This document shows, one piece after another, positions 1 to 11,938 of a stretch of DNA of 64,000 bases. Every line of letters begins with the position of its first letter. Position 1 is the stretch's first letter. The translations under genes were made by a program, and so were the position numbers. The stretch is taken from assembly GCA_904063045.1 (NCBI GenBank), contig CAJFCJ010000004.1, forward strand, positions 1,481,713-1,545,712, read 5' to 3'. Source of the stretch: Dimorphilus gyrociliatus (lineage: Eukaryota > Annelida > Polychaeta > Dinophilidae). Below the pieces are notes generated by a model, which saw only the letters and a program-made list of their open reading frames with translations, searched no databases and was not told the DNA's origin.

Positions 1-640
1 CTGTTACTAATCTAACTGGAGATCGATATTTGAACTTTCTGCTGTATGCTACGGCAGAAGTACCAGCTTTTATTGTTATGTATTTCATACTACCAGTGTG
101 GGGAAGAAGAATTCCTTGTGCCGTCTTTCATGTTATCGCTGGATTGAGTTTGATAATGACCATTATACCTAATCTCAATCTATTATCCGAGACTCAAGCA
201 TATATATTTGGCTTAACAATGAACTTTATAGGAAAGTTTGGTATTACAGCAAGTTTTTCAATCATTTATTTGCAAATCCCGGAAATATTTCCAACCAACA
301 TTCGAAATTTTTCCATGGGACTGTGTATGTTTTCCAGCAGGGCTCTAAGTTTAGCTATACCTTTCGCTCGAACTCTGGTAAGTCAAACTCTTTTAAAATT
401 CCTAAATTAAGGTTTTGATCATTTCTTCAGGATAAAGAGATCCCTTGGCTTGTAAGAGCATTATTTGGAGGATTGAGTGTCCTGGGAGCTTTTGCAGCAT
501 TAAATGTCCCAGAGACACTTGGAAGAGACCTACCAAGAGATATGGAAGAATTGAACTCTTGGAGTTTAAAAGGACCAAAGTATGACAAACAGGGTAAAGA
601 TGAGCATGTGTATTTAGAAATGAACAAAAGCTCACAGTAA
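1..640 (+). CDS. SLC22-type organic ion transporter, 3' part
   Basis: C-terminal 194 residues of a major facilitator superfamily transporter; the 5' part is outside the window. Two exons are visible: up to 377 (donor GTAAGT) and 431-640 (acceptor TTCTTCAG), both in phase 0. About five hydrophobic helices are seen. Family marks are a YLNFLLYATAEVPAF stretch, a PEIFPTNIRN loop followed by MGLC, and the tail signature VPETLGRDLPRDMEEL, which in SLC22 members follows the last helix. The family moves organic cations, anions or carnitine across the plasma membrane; the substrate cannot be read from this fragment. The stop codon is only 22 bp from the PFAS stop on the other strand. The call to subfamily (OCT, OAT or OCTN) is open. 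Confidence 0.85.
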
Positions 641-662
641 AGAAACAAAGCTGATTGTCTAA

Positions 663-3600
663 TTAGCTAAAAGAATTACAAAATGTATAGGCGTTAATAA
701 ACATTGCCATCCAAGGACTAAACTTTCGATTACCTATAGGCGATGGCTTATAAGGCCATTGCCAGGATAAAAAGCACCTTTCCGGGTGAGGCATTACGGC
801 TAAATGACGACCATTTTCTGAAGATAAGCCAGCAACCGCTTCCCTACTTCCATTTGGATTTAAGGGATATTCCATTGTTGGCTCGCATTTGGCGTCCACG
901 TACTGCATGCATAGCTGCTTATTTCTTTTAATGTTGGATAAAGCGCTCGAGTCGTTGTACGTAAATCGTCCTATGGGTTTTAATATATATATATATATAT
1001 ATATATCACAAAACTTTTCATAAAGTTACAAAAAAAATTTTCTAACCTTCTCCATGGGAAACATAGACGCCAAGAATACTATCTTCCATATCTTTTAATA
1101 GAATCGAATTTGACTCTCTAATACGAACACTAACCCAACGAGATTCGTAACGCTCGGATACATTGTGGTCGATAAAAACGCCATCTATCCAACCTAATAA
1201 CGCCATTAGTTGACATCCGTTACAAACTCCCAAGCTGAATGTATCTGGTCGACTATAAAATCTATCAAGCCGTTTTTTCGCCTTATCATTGTATCTGATA
1301 GTGGCTGCCCAACCCTTTGCCGATCCACAAACGTCTGCATAACTAAAGCCACCCACAAAGGCAACACCGTTAAAGCCATCAAGAGAGAATCCATCGCAAA
1401 TATCTTGAGAATTAACGTCCCAAACCTCAAACCCTGCGGAATAGAATGCTGCGGCCATTTCTCGATCTCCGTTTGAACCTTCTTCCCTTATTATAGCTAC
1501 TTTAAACTTTCTATTATGATTTAATAATCTAATTTTATTGACAAGATCATCGCAGTCGAACCTATATACATAAGTTGGATTTTTTCTAGTTGATAAATTA
1601 CTTTCCTCTTCTTCTACGCAAACACGATTTGTCTGTCTTTTTTCCAAAGCAAAACTAGTCCTTTCCCAAATATCTCTCAGTCGAACCATACTCTCACTAA
1701 TTATTTCATCTCCATTGAAACATATAGAGATTTTAGAATTTTCCACTTCATTTATTATCTTAGTCCTTGCAACTTCTTCGCAAATAATTCCAGAATTTGA
1801 GAAGAGCTGATTTATCAAAGGAATATCTTTTTCATTCGCTTCAAATACCAAACCCAATTCTTCTGCAAATAAGTAGTCAATAGCATCTGCAAAGATGACA
1901 AAAATGAAAGGTTTTAGTCACAAAACAATCTGTATTGATTTTATATTAGTTACCATTATTCTTATTTTTTATGTTCACTTCTAGTCCACAATTTCCGGCA
2001 AAGGCCATCTCTAAAAGACATGTTATAAGACCACCATCACTGACATCATGACCAGAAGTTAAAAATTTATCTGCAATATCATTAGACGTTATCTTTTAAG
2101 ATAAACAAAAAAACTTTAATTATGTAATATTACTTTTAATGCAATGTTGAATTACATTGAAGACTTTCTTAAAATAGTTACAATCTTCAAGGTCAGGGGA
2201 ATTGCATCCTATTTGTCCAAAAACTTGAGCTAAAGCCGAACCACCCAGTCTGCTTTTTCCAGGAGAAAGAGGAACATAAAATATAACGCCGTTAGAACAC
2301 TTAAGGTCAGGAGTAACAGTTAATGTGATATCCGAGCAAGAAACATAATTAGAAATGACCAAAGTTCCAGGTGATATTACTGTATCATTTTGAACCCTAG
2401 CAGCCATGCTTAAAGAATCCTTTCCACCATCAACGGCTATACCCAACTGCTTCATACACTCACACATAGCTTTGCAAGCTTTCACTAGTTTTGAACCTTC
2501 ACCCTCAATTTTTGCTGGCCACATCCAATTAGCTGAACATTTTACGTCTCGCAAATCGGATATGAATGCCCATACAAGGTTCGTTAAGGACTCCCCCACC
2601 GCCATACGAGCTCCCTTCTCCGCATCAACTAAAGTCTTTATCGGTTGCTCCCCTATAGATGTTGCTGTGCCGTACTTTGAGAAGTAAGATAATGCAACAA
2701 CCCCGACATCGGCTACTGGAGTGTGTAATGGACCTACACACTGTTGTTGTGCAACAAGACCAGTGACAGAACGATCAACTTTATTCGTAAGATACCTAAC
2801 AAATAGAATTAGATTTTCCAAAATCTCCTAATAATAGCATAAATTGAATTTGGTTATACCTTTTAGAGCCGACAGAGGGCAGTGTCAGAACGCGCTCAAG
2901 AGCTTCCATAACGTTAGTACCTACAGGTAGTTTAAAGGGGGGTTCCTTATTTTCAGTAGGAGATTCCATGTTGAAAATCTGATAATTAGAGTACTTAAGA
3001 TTTCATTTACAGGAGAATTATTATTTTACTTTTCTAGGCATTTTGCCTAAAACAGATTCAAGATCCAGATCAACAACATTTTCTACTTTCCCGCTTTTCC
3101 TCAATCTATCATCAACCAATCTTATCTGAAAAACGATAAATTAATTTTTCCACTTAACATCTTGATGATTTATAGTTAACCCTAGATGAACCAGTTATTT
3201 CACCAACAAAATCGACAGAACATCTCTCTCTTTTACTAATTGCCTTTAACTTTTCAGTTGATTTATCTTTAATCAAGATAGCGTTGCTTTAAAAAAATTA
3301 TTGATAAAAACTAGAAACTCAAGGTCAATATGGTTATCACCTTTCTTGATATTCAGCTCCCCATATTTCTAATACACTTAACGTAGGATCCGCTAAGCGA
3401 AATTTACTAATCATTATATCTGCGCCAAGAGGTTCAGATATTTCTTTTAGTACATTGCCTTAAAGAACAAAGTTTATAATAAGCCTAATATTAAATCTAT
3501 GTATTTTAATATACCGTTTCCACCCGCTCCTTGATCGTGAATACTGCAAATAGGGTTTTCTTTAGATTCTATACATGCCCTTATAACTCTGTTTAATTTT

Positions 3601-5469
3601 TGCTCCATTTCTGCATCACCTCTTTGGACTGCTCCAAAGTCTAATTCCACTTCATTATCACCCTGAATTTTGACTGACGAGGCAGCACCGCCTCCAACAC
3701 CTATTCTATAAACAGGTCCCCCAACTTTACAAATCTTCATCCCTTTTTCAGGATCTAATTTATGAATATCACTATCATCTAGAGACCCAACTCCACCACT
3801 AAACATGATCGGTTTTATCCATTCTACTCGTTTCCCTCCTACTATTCCACCAAAATTTCTTGCAAATCCGGTAATAACTGGTTCACCAAACTTATTTCCA
3901 TAATCAGACGCTCCATTACTGCCTTCGATAATTATGTCCAAGGGTTTTGCAAAATTAGGTGGGTATATCGCAGATTTGTCTTCCCATGGTAAATCAAGGT
4001 CGTCCAACAACAAATTTCCAAAAGAATATCCAGCTGAGCCGGCAACAACATTAGCACCCCTTCCAGTTGCTTGAACATCTCTAATTCTGCCTCCCGTACC
4101 TGTAGTAGCTCCAGGGAAAGGTGCTACACCTTGATAATCATTTCAAAAGTAAAAAAAAACTGCATGAAGATAATTATTACCAACCAGTAGGAAAGTTGTG
4201 AGTTTCAGCAGTGAGGAGGGCGTGTCGTTTGACGCTTTTGAAATATTCAAAAGGTGAAGCGCTTTCCGGTTGACTAGGCCTTAAAATGTCAACTTGGCTG
4301 CCGTGAATCGCACTACACAGAAACCATAAAAAATGCGTCGGTAAACAGCATAACAGGACAATAAAGAGAGATAAGGTTAGTATAATCTATGGTATAGCGA
4401 CACTGCTGAAGTTACCTGCTGTTATCACTAAATTTGATAACGTTGTTTGGATTCGAATACTCTTGTGTATTCATAACCATTTGAAATAGAGAATTTTTTT
4501 CTTCTTCACCATCAACGACCATCCTGCCTTTAAAAAACCAATGACGCGAATGTTCGCTGTTAGATTGGGCTAAATCGAAGCATTCTACATTTGTTGGATT
4601 ACGCCTTATCTAGAGTTTTAAAAGTGAAAGTTTTACAGAAGTAAACAGTCTTCAATTTAACTACTTTATCGCTAAATAATTTTGTATAATAATCCAAATC
4701 CCAATCATCAAAAGCTAAGCCTAAATCGTTGCTGACTTTCTTTAAGGCAGATCGACCTTCCCCCAGAATATCAACTTCGAAAACTTCATTGGGATTTACA
4801 GGTACTTGAAAGGATTTTAGGGTTTCCTCATAAACGCATTCCGTCATTTTGTCATATAATGCTTGTGTCACCTTCAATTTTTCTCCTTTTTCCAATATCC
4901 GCTTTGTCTTTATTAAATAGATAACCGACGTCTCCACCCGACTTATCTCTTTTAAGCCTATTTGCTGACATATTGAAACCACATTTGTACTGAATGGAGT
5001 ACAAAAGTTCAACCTTCGAAAACAGTCAAATTCAGTAGAAATTCATATTTACTACAAAATTTGAAGTAAGTAATTGAATAATTATATACCTTGGTCCTAT
5101 TTCTATAGATAGTTGACTTTTTGAGAAATCTTTCGATTTCAAGATACTTTCACTTGTAATTTCATTATTTTTGAATGGTTCTTGAATAATCCAAAGAAAT
5201 TTCTCTTTTTGAACATCATTTAATGCTAAGAAAAGACTAGATTATATATATTTTAACAGAATGTTCAGCTAAAAGCAAAATAAAAACACTTATAAAGAAT
5301 TCAATAGGAAATGAAACATACTTGTAGAACTTTCTACGTAATAACACCCTTCTGTTTTAAAGTCTTCAATAATATCAAGTTCGTTTAGAGCTTTAATAAT
5401 TCGAGACTTGATCCGGTTAATATTTCCCTCGTGTAAAGCGTTCTTTTTATAGAATCTTGAAAGTTCCAT
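663..5469 (-). CDS. PFAS: Phosphoribosylformylglycinamidine synthase (FGAR amidotransferase)
   Basis: Cytosolic enzyme of de novo purine synthesis, converting FGAR plus glutamine and ATP to FGAM. Fourteen exons read in phase: 5322-5469, 5090-5225, 4665-5013, 4416-4609, 4185-4312, 3515-4129, 3341-3458, 3181-3286, 3030-3125, 2860-2978, 2134-2795, 1954-2070, 1047-1886, 663-970. They total 3936 nt, 1311 residues, against about 1340 in vertebrates, so it is full length. Visible family blocks: [78 protein letters not shown], and the C-terminal glutaminase with nucleophile Cys in LGVCNGCQL (near residue 1150) and His/Glu in MPHPER. Start taken at MELSRFY; an in-frame TTG six codons upstream is not needed. 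All catalytic blocks look intact. Confidence 0.97.
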
Positions 5470-6093
5470 GCTTCCTTTTTTAACCAACTTGTAGAAAGTA
5501 AAAATTACAAAGTAATAGAATCTTTGTTTAAAATGCGCGTTTTTATTGGTCGAAATGCTAACCTTTATAAATTTTCCATTCTATTGTTAGAGAGACTTTT
5601 TAGAACAAAGGAATGGTTCAAAGTTCAGCTGTTTTTTTCACTTCGTATGAGCATAAGTGTACAAATCTATTGTCGCTCAGAAAAAAGATTGTATTATGTA
5701 TTAACAATGGTACACCCGTCAGTAACACGATAAATTTGCATAAAAGTAGTCAATGTGAATTTTATAAACTGATTTTGGAATATGTAAATAAAAACAGATG
5801 TCTAAAGAATTTTATTGACTAATTGAACAAAGTTCTAATTGTATTGATATAAAATCGGCGCCAACGTTCTGAACTTCGTAACGTTTACTATTTGATTTCA
5901 AACGCAGACTATCATTCACGATTCACGTAGAATTTCTAAAACTCTGTAAAGGTAATGAAAGGTTGTAAAAATGTTACCCAATTACAACCCTTTATTCATC
6001 TTTCACTATAGAAGCTCGGGATAAAAACTATTATTGAAATCGTGCCTTTTTAAATATTAGATAATTTTTCTAATAAAAAGTTTCTGTGGGAAA
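5470..6093. promoter_or_regulatory. Divergent intergenic region, PFAS / SH3 adaptor
   Basis: About 620 bp between two divergent start codons. No open frame with coding character. It should hold both promoters and 5' UTRs. Sequence is AT-rich with no clear TATA box that I would defend. Confidence 0.4.
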
Positions 6094-8726
6094 ATGAGAC
6101 AATCAAACACAAGGTGAGTAATGTGAATTGTAAATACTTTCAACTTGAAACTAACTATATAATCTTTCATAACAACAGACGGACCATAACTGTTGTCCAA
6201 TCCCAACCTATCAGTCAAGTGGGATTTAGGAATCATCCTCCTAGAGATCCCCATTCTACCCGTAAGTTCTTAACTTTTACGATGGCTATAAATAATTAAT
6301 CTACTGTATCTAACAGCTGTAGTTAGACCACCATCTTATGAGGTATCTGTTGAGGTATTGATATTATTTTAATCTTTTATATATTGATCTGACATAAGTT
6401 TGAAAAATCTTAGCCACCTCCTCCATACGAAGCCATAAATGCTATTCGCAAACTACCTAAACCTCCCAAACCGGTCAAACCAAAAATATCACCGAAACCT
6501 TCAGCAGCCTTAAATGATGCCGCGATATCTCGTAACGGAGCCCCTGCGGCAAGACCGCGCTCTCTTGTTCCGTCACATTCCGATAACAATATTAGTAGTA
6601 CAATGGCTACTGCATCTGCAGCTAGGAGCTTTGCAAGTTCAAATCCAAATCTTATTCGACAAGCACCATCCGTAGCTTCAAGCGTAGCAAATTCGGGTCT
6701 TATTCAAAAGGCTCCGCAAGCAGCAGCCTTTGCGGCAAATTCGGGTCTTATTCAAAAGGCTCCGCAAGCAGCAGCCTTTGCGGCAAATTCGGGTCTTATT
6801 CAAAAGGCTCCAGAAGCAGCAGCCTTCGCAGCAAACTCGGGTCTTCTTCAAAAGGCTCCAGAAGCAGCAGCATTTGCAGCAAATTCTGGTCTTATTCAAA
6901 AGGCTCCAGAAGCAGCAGCATTTGCAGCAAACTCGGGTCTTCTTCAAAAGGCTCCAGAAGCAGCAGCATTTGCAGCAAATTCTGGTCTTATTCAAAAGGC
7001 TCCAGAAGCAGCAGCATTTGCAGCAAACTCGGGTCTTCTTCAAAAGGCTCCAGAAGCAGCAGCATTTGCAGCAAATTCTGGTCTTATTCAAAAGGCTCCA
7101 GAAGCAGCAGCATTTGCAGCAAACTCGGGTCTTCTTCAAAAGGCTCCAGAAGCAGCAGCATTTGCAGCAAATTCTGGTCTTATTCAAAAGGCTCCAGAAG
7201 CAGCAGCCTTCGCAGCAAACTCGGGTCTTCTACAAAAGGCTCCAGAGGCAGCAGCCTTTGTCGCAAATTCGGGTTTTATTCAAAAAGCTCCAGCAGCAGC
7301 CGCCAGTGTAGCAAATTCAGATTTTATTCAAAAGGCATCTTCTGTAGCTTCTGCTCAGTCCAAAAGCAATTTAATCTCTTTTAGTCCAGAGAAAGAAACA
7401 CAGCCGCCAATTAGCCTGCCCAGATCTTCTTCAACTATGGGTTTATTAAGCGTACCTAAGAACAATGGATCTGAAACTAGTCAACCTAGTCGTTCAAATG
7501 TTAGCTCTCTAGTGGATAGATATAAAGATTTGCGAATTATTGGAAGTTTTACGAATACTTATAATACGAATAAGCCTAAAGCTGAGCAAGAAGTAAATAG
7601 AACTAGATTAGCGGAGAATAATCCATTTGAACTAATAGGATTAAATGAATCGGCTAATAGTGCTGGACAAAATGATAGCACCACAAATTTCGCATCAGAA
7701 TCAGTGGAGACAACAGCAAGTAATAACAATTTATCGCCTCCGTCAAGAGCGAATAACAATCATATTTCCTTAAATACGAAAAAGAAGAGACCTCCTAGAC
7801 CTCCTCCACCAAAAGCTCTAACCAAGCCTAATAATCCGGAAATTAAGCACAAAGTCGGTCCTACTTCCCTTTACAAAAGTGTAATGACCGAACCTCATGG
7901 ATTAGCTATACTTGATTACAACGCAAAACAACTCAATGAATTATCCTTCAAAAAAGGTGATATAATACTCTTACAAAGAAGTATTGATTCAAAGTGGATC
8001 TATGCTAAAAACGGTGATAAAGAAGGTTCCTGCCCAGTGAATTATATGAATATCATAAGCAGACCTCAGTATTTTATTGAACCTATAGTTGAAGTTTGCT
8101 ATGCGAAATTTCCTTTTACGGGAGAAAACTCAACTGAACTATCTTTTAGAGAAGGTGATAAAATAAGACTTATTGATAGGATTAGCGATGAATGGCTAAT
8201 TGGAGAATTGAACGATTCGATAGGAAGTTTTCCACTGTCATTTGTGGAATTGCAGTCTCCGATTTTGGATAATTTAAAAAATGATAAAAAGCAAAGTCTG
8301 ATAAAAAAAGATGTAAATATTTACACATACCATTTTTATTTTCAAAATTTAAATAACTTTATTTCTGTTCAAAATATTTAGATAAGAATTGCTATTGCCG
8401 AATACGACTATATATCTGACGCGTCAGAAGATCTTCAATTCAAAAAAGGCGAAGTTATTAATATTACAGAATTTATTGATGATAATTGGATGAAAGGACA
8501 AAGTTCTAATGGATCAACCGGTCTCTTCCCATCTAATTTTGTCCATATAATTCCTAATGAAAAGATCGCCTGTGCCGAATTTGATTACGAATCTAATGTT
8601 GAAGGTGATCTTTCTTTTAAACAAGGAGATTCGATAATAATTTTAGAAGATATTAACAATGAGTGGGTTAAAGGTCAAGTTAGTCATAAAGTGGGGATAT
8701 GTCCTAAGAATTTTTTAAAGTTTTAA
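6094..8726 (+). CDS. Four-SH3 adaptor protein with internal 16-residue repeat array (SH3D19-like)
   Basis: Likely cytoplasmic scaffold linking proline-rich ligands. Exons 6094-6113, 6179-6261, 6317-6354 (or to 6342), 6414-8312, 8382-8726; 794 residues with the longer exon 3. Order: N-terminal proline-rich part with PPSYE and PPPPYEA motifs (possible WW-domain ligands) and PKPPKP; residues about 124-361 are a tandem array of a 16-residue Ala-rich unit; a Ser/Asn-rich linker with a polyproline stretch; then four SH3 domains at about 539-593, 603-660, 681-737 and 738-794, each with the ALYDY-like start, a W of the binding face and a terminal SNF/NYM-type motif. The multi-SH3 C-terminus resembles SH3D19/Eve-1 or related adaptors; the Ala-rich array is not part of those proteins as I know them. 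The first coding exon holds only 20 nt. Confidence 0.8.
6642..7355 (+). repeat. Coding tandem repeat, 48-bp unit in 96-bp dimers
   Basis: About fifteen copies of a 48-bp unit encoding NSGLIQKAPEAAAFAA and variants. The middle part is a higher-order array: an LLQ unit alternates with an LIQ unit, and the 96-bp dimers starting at 6834, 6930, 7026 and 7122 look identical at the DNA level apart from the end of the last. Edge copies are degenerate, the usual sign of unequal exchange acting on the centre. Confidence 0.95.
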
Positions 8727-8860
8727 ACAGATTTTTACAAAATTTTGCTATGATTTTTTCCATCTTTTTTTATGTTATTGTGATATTCGAAAAAATATGA
8801 TTTATATACATTTTGTAATAACAAATATAATATCAATTGAAATGCTTTTTCTTTCAAAGA

Positions 8861-9905
8861 TTAAACCTGTGTTGCTAAATGTGCTGTAGTCATATCTTTC
8901 TTATGATTAGCTTCGGAAGAAGTTGCTGACTCCGTCTCCTTTGTTAATTCTTCTTCCTGTATATCAATCTCTTTCGGATATCTTCTTCGATATAAAACAA
9001 TAGTTAAAATAACAATTCCTAATATACTGGCTCCTAAAACAGAAGCTAAGGAAGCATATAAATATGTAGGAAAGTGAATAGTTTGTAATTTTTTATCCAC
9101 ATCCTCGTTAGTCAATTGTGGTGAAGCTGGATGTCTCTCTTTCGTAGAAATATCTGGGGACATATCAGATGAATAAAACCCATGACCCTTAAAAGTTGAT
9201 TTCATTATTTCGTCCCCTATTGTTGTACAATCGCATTTTTGATTATTTCGGCATTTACATTCCTGACTAATCCCTGGTTTGGTTGGTGAAGGAATAGGTG
9301 CAGGAGGATTTGGAGGTAGAGCATTTGTTACATCTTGACGAGTCGGTCCATCTGGTCCAGGTCTACCAGGGACACCTTTAAAAGAAGGTCTGAACTGATG
9401 TACAGTCGAAGTTGTTAGATCTTCTGGAAAACTCCCAATTTCTAAGGTAATAAGCAGTAATGAGTCATGATAAATATCGATAAAATTGTGCTTACTTATA
9501 CACTGTGTTCTAATTTTGCAGTGAATCTCATTACAATCAAAATCTGCTTTACAATAGTGTTTTTCCGGACAATTTTTCTGTTTGTAAAATGAACCGATTT
9601 TATAAACTGGTAGGAGTAAATAAGTATTTTAATACTACCATATGAACTCCCTCTTTACATGGATCCTGACACCTACAATATTCACAACCATTTCTATCTT
9701 GTTTTCTTCCAAATTTACATGTTATAACACAGCGGACAGGTGGACAACCCTTTCTCTGATTACAATGACACGTTGGACAACTATCAGTCAAGGAATATCC
9801 AAGTTCACTACACTTAGTTAAACACTCTCTTGTTTGGCAGACATCTTCACATATTATCTTCGAAATATACAGTAAAACCAGAATGAGTATTAAGCTGAGA
9901 TTCAT
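8861..9905 (-). CDS. Membrane-anchored antistasin-like cysteine-rich protein
   Basis: Three exons, 9659-9905, 9496-9606 and 8861-9441, total 939 nt, 312 residues. Signal peptide MNLSLILILVLLYISKIIC, then a cysteine-rich part with one clear antistasin-type domain (CPPVRCVITCKFG...NGCEYCRC) preceded by a second, partial Cys cluster. Exon 2 adds another Cys-rich segment of unknown type. Exon 3 has a very short collagen-like stretch (GVPGRPGPDGP), a CKCRNNQKCDC cluster, a proline-rich stalk, one transmembrane helix (YASLASVLGASILGIVILTI) with RRR stop-transfer, and an acidic Ser/Thr-rich tail. Antistasin domains in leeches inhibit serine proteases; here the domain would face outward on a membrane, and activity is inference. 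The first donor (GTAAAG) was chosen because it is the only one that keeps the Cys frame. Confidence 0.8.
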
Positions 9906-10990
9906 TTTTGTTCCATTTATAAAATCAAGAAGGTGTTTAACAATAAAAAAAACAATAAAATCAAGAAATCCGCATAGAAATATTGTGTTTTTCTCCAAAC
10001 TGCGTAGGCTTTTTGCAATACTATTCAACTGCAACAAAGACCCTGTACCAAGCACTACCACTTTCCGAAGGGCCATCTATCGTCTGTTTTGGTCTCTAAT
10101 CGCGAAATATACCTTTTTAGGCCTATTATAGCAAAATATTGGAGATAGTTGAGTTTCTGGAGAAAAACAAGTAAATATTTAAAAAGTTATTACCAGACAG
10201 CATGATCACGCAAAAATAGTAAAAATCTGGGACTCTATTTATAGTGTAGTTAAACACGTGTGTTCTGTAAAATTCCATTGTTCTTGCGTCAGCCAAAAGA
10301 AGGCTTATCAGGAAATTTTTTCACATAAGTCTTAACTAAATTATGAGTGATAGTTTATATAACAGATAGCAAAAAATATTAATTCAAAAATTATATAAAT
10401 ATATTTTTTATCCAATCATTATCAAGGTCAGACGGTGCCGTTTAGTGTTTATCTCTAATCATTTACAAATTAGCAGCTCCTTAAGCTCCTTCGGAATATC
10501 TATAAATTATCTATACAACTTGTTTCTTTATTAGTCTTCCTAGTCGGACCTTTCCCTTTTACCTAAGAAGTTGACTAATTAATATTATTTTTGCCTGGGA
10601 AAAATTTAATTGTCTTGTTACCAGTGCAAGACATATACTTCTTCCCTACGTAAAATCTCCCTTCATCCCTTCTCTACCTGATTTTTGGTTCATCTCATCG
10701 ATAAAAAGATAATAAATAAGGTAAGGAATGTTTTTTTTATGCTATTTTTTTTTGTTTCTTTTATTAAAAACAATCCAAACGAAACGAACTTTTTAGTATT
10801 TAAAAAAAAGACTAAGAAGTAAAAGAAACTACTTTAAAAAAATAGTAATGTGAAGTGAAAGTTCGTTTGTAGAGATTTGAATCTAACACTCCTAAATAAA
10901 AGGAAAAAAAAAAGCACGTATACGATAAGCGATGGCACCGACAGGGCTATTCTTTTCAGAACAAAGAAAATGCTCGGAATTTACAACCTA
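9906..10990. promoter_or_regulatory. Divergent intergenic region, antistasin-like / profilin
   Basis: About 1.1 kb between divergent starts. AT-rich with poly(A)/poly(T) runs near 10700-10820 and one TAGGCCTA palindrome at 10118-10125. No gene seen. Confidence 0.4.
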
Positions 10991-11620
10991 ATGAGCGACC
11001 GTCCAACGAAAACTTGGCAAATGTGGATAAAGCATATAATGAACGAAAAAGAAACGTTTCGATTAAGTAAAGCGGCATTTTTTAAACGGGAAGACGGAAA
11101 ATTAATTGCTTCTACGAACGATTTTTCGGTTCAGACAAAAGAAATATCTGTAAGTATATACGTACGGTATAATAGCTACATAATTAGACACAAATATTCG
11201 ACAATCGTCTGATGCATAGCACGTGATCGGTGATATAAGACGAAAAGTTTTTTTTATACTACATTATGTCCCTGTTATAGAACAACCAATACCACAATCT
11301 AATCAATATTAATTAAATATAAAAGTAATTCATACTTTTTTATATATATATATAGTATAAATTATATGTTTTGTTCATTTCAGATTCTCAATCAACATTT
11401 CGATACTGATTCAAGCATCATCTCAATAGAGGGCGTGAGCTATGTGATAAGATTAAGAGACGAACGACAGCTAATCGCCTTCAACGGTTCCAAGTATTTT
11501 ATCGTATCTCGATCGAAACTTTTAATTCTTGTAGTAGTGTGTGAAAGTAGAGCAAGAAGTTCTGACGCTGCTGTCTGGTTGAGGAAATTGACTAGTCGAC
11601 TGATTGAGAAAGACTTTTGA
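10991..11620 (+). CDS. Divergent profilin-like protein
   Basis: Two exons, 10991-11149 (donor GTAAGT) and 11384-11620 (acceptor TTTCAG), 131 residues, the normal size for profilin. The layout fits the fold: W-containing N-terminal helix (KTWQMWIKHIM), a central strand region with ISIEGVSYVIRLRDE in place of the usual L-x-G-x-KYM-x-I block, a KYFIVSRSKLLILVVV strand pair, and the C-terminal amphipathic helix AAVWLRKLTSRLIEKDF. Profilins bind actin monomers, proline-rich ligands and phosphoinositides. Identity is low, so this may be a profilin-4-type or lineage-specific paralogue. An ATG at 10970 in the same frame would add seven residues. Confidence 0.65.
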
Positions 11621-11938
11621 TCTGTTTGTATAAAGGCAATAAAAAAAGACTTGTATATATCGTAATTGAATAGACAAACTGCTCAGTAGACCTTTTCCTT
11701 TAATCTTTATATGTCATACATGATATATTCATATTTTACGTCTTATTAATAAATATGCAACAAAACGAAATATCAATAGAGTTTCTGCATAAAATGTTGA
11801 AAGTGTAAGTTTTTAGTAATTACTTAGGCCTACGAACAGAGCAGTACCGGATATGCACTAAAGCTTAACATCAAACGCGCGTGCCAATTAGTCGGAAAAC
11901 CCACTTACCTGCTACGCCGTTTCTTAGTCGTCGTCACG
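11621..11938. other. Intergenic region with TAGGCCTA
   Basis: 318 bp holding the profilin 3' UTR and the cyclase promoter. A perfect TAGGCCTA palindrome lies at 11825-11832. Nothing else recognised. Confidence 0.4.

Noticed and set aside
6678-7187. Long open frame antisense to the SH3 adaptor repeat, rich in Cys and Phe
   Set aside because: It exists only because the repeat unit lacks stop codons in this frame; no splice or start context, and it is fully explained by the sense repeat. The same holds for the +2 frame at 6730-7311.
9600-10076. N-terminal extension of the antistasin-like protein upstream of 9905
   Set aside because: The extension begins at a non-ATG codon and puts a second hydrophobic stretch before a good signal peptide; the ATG at 9905 is a better start.
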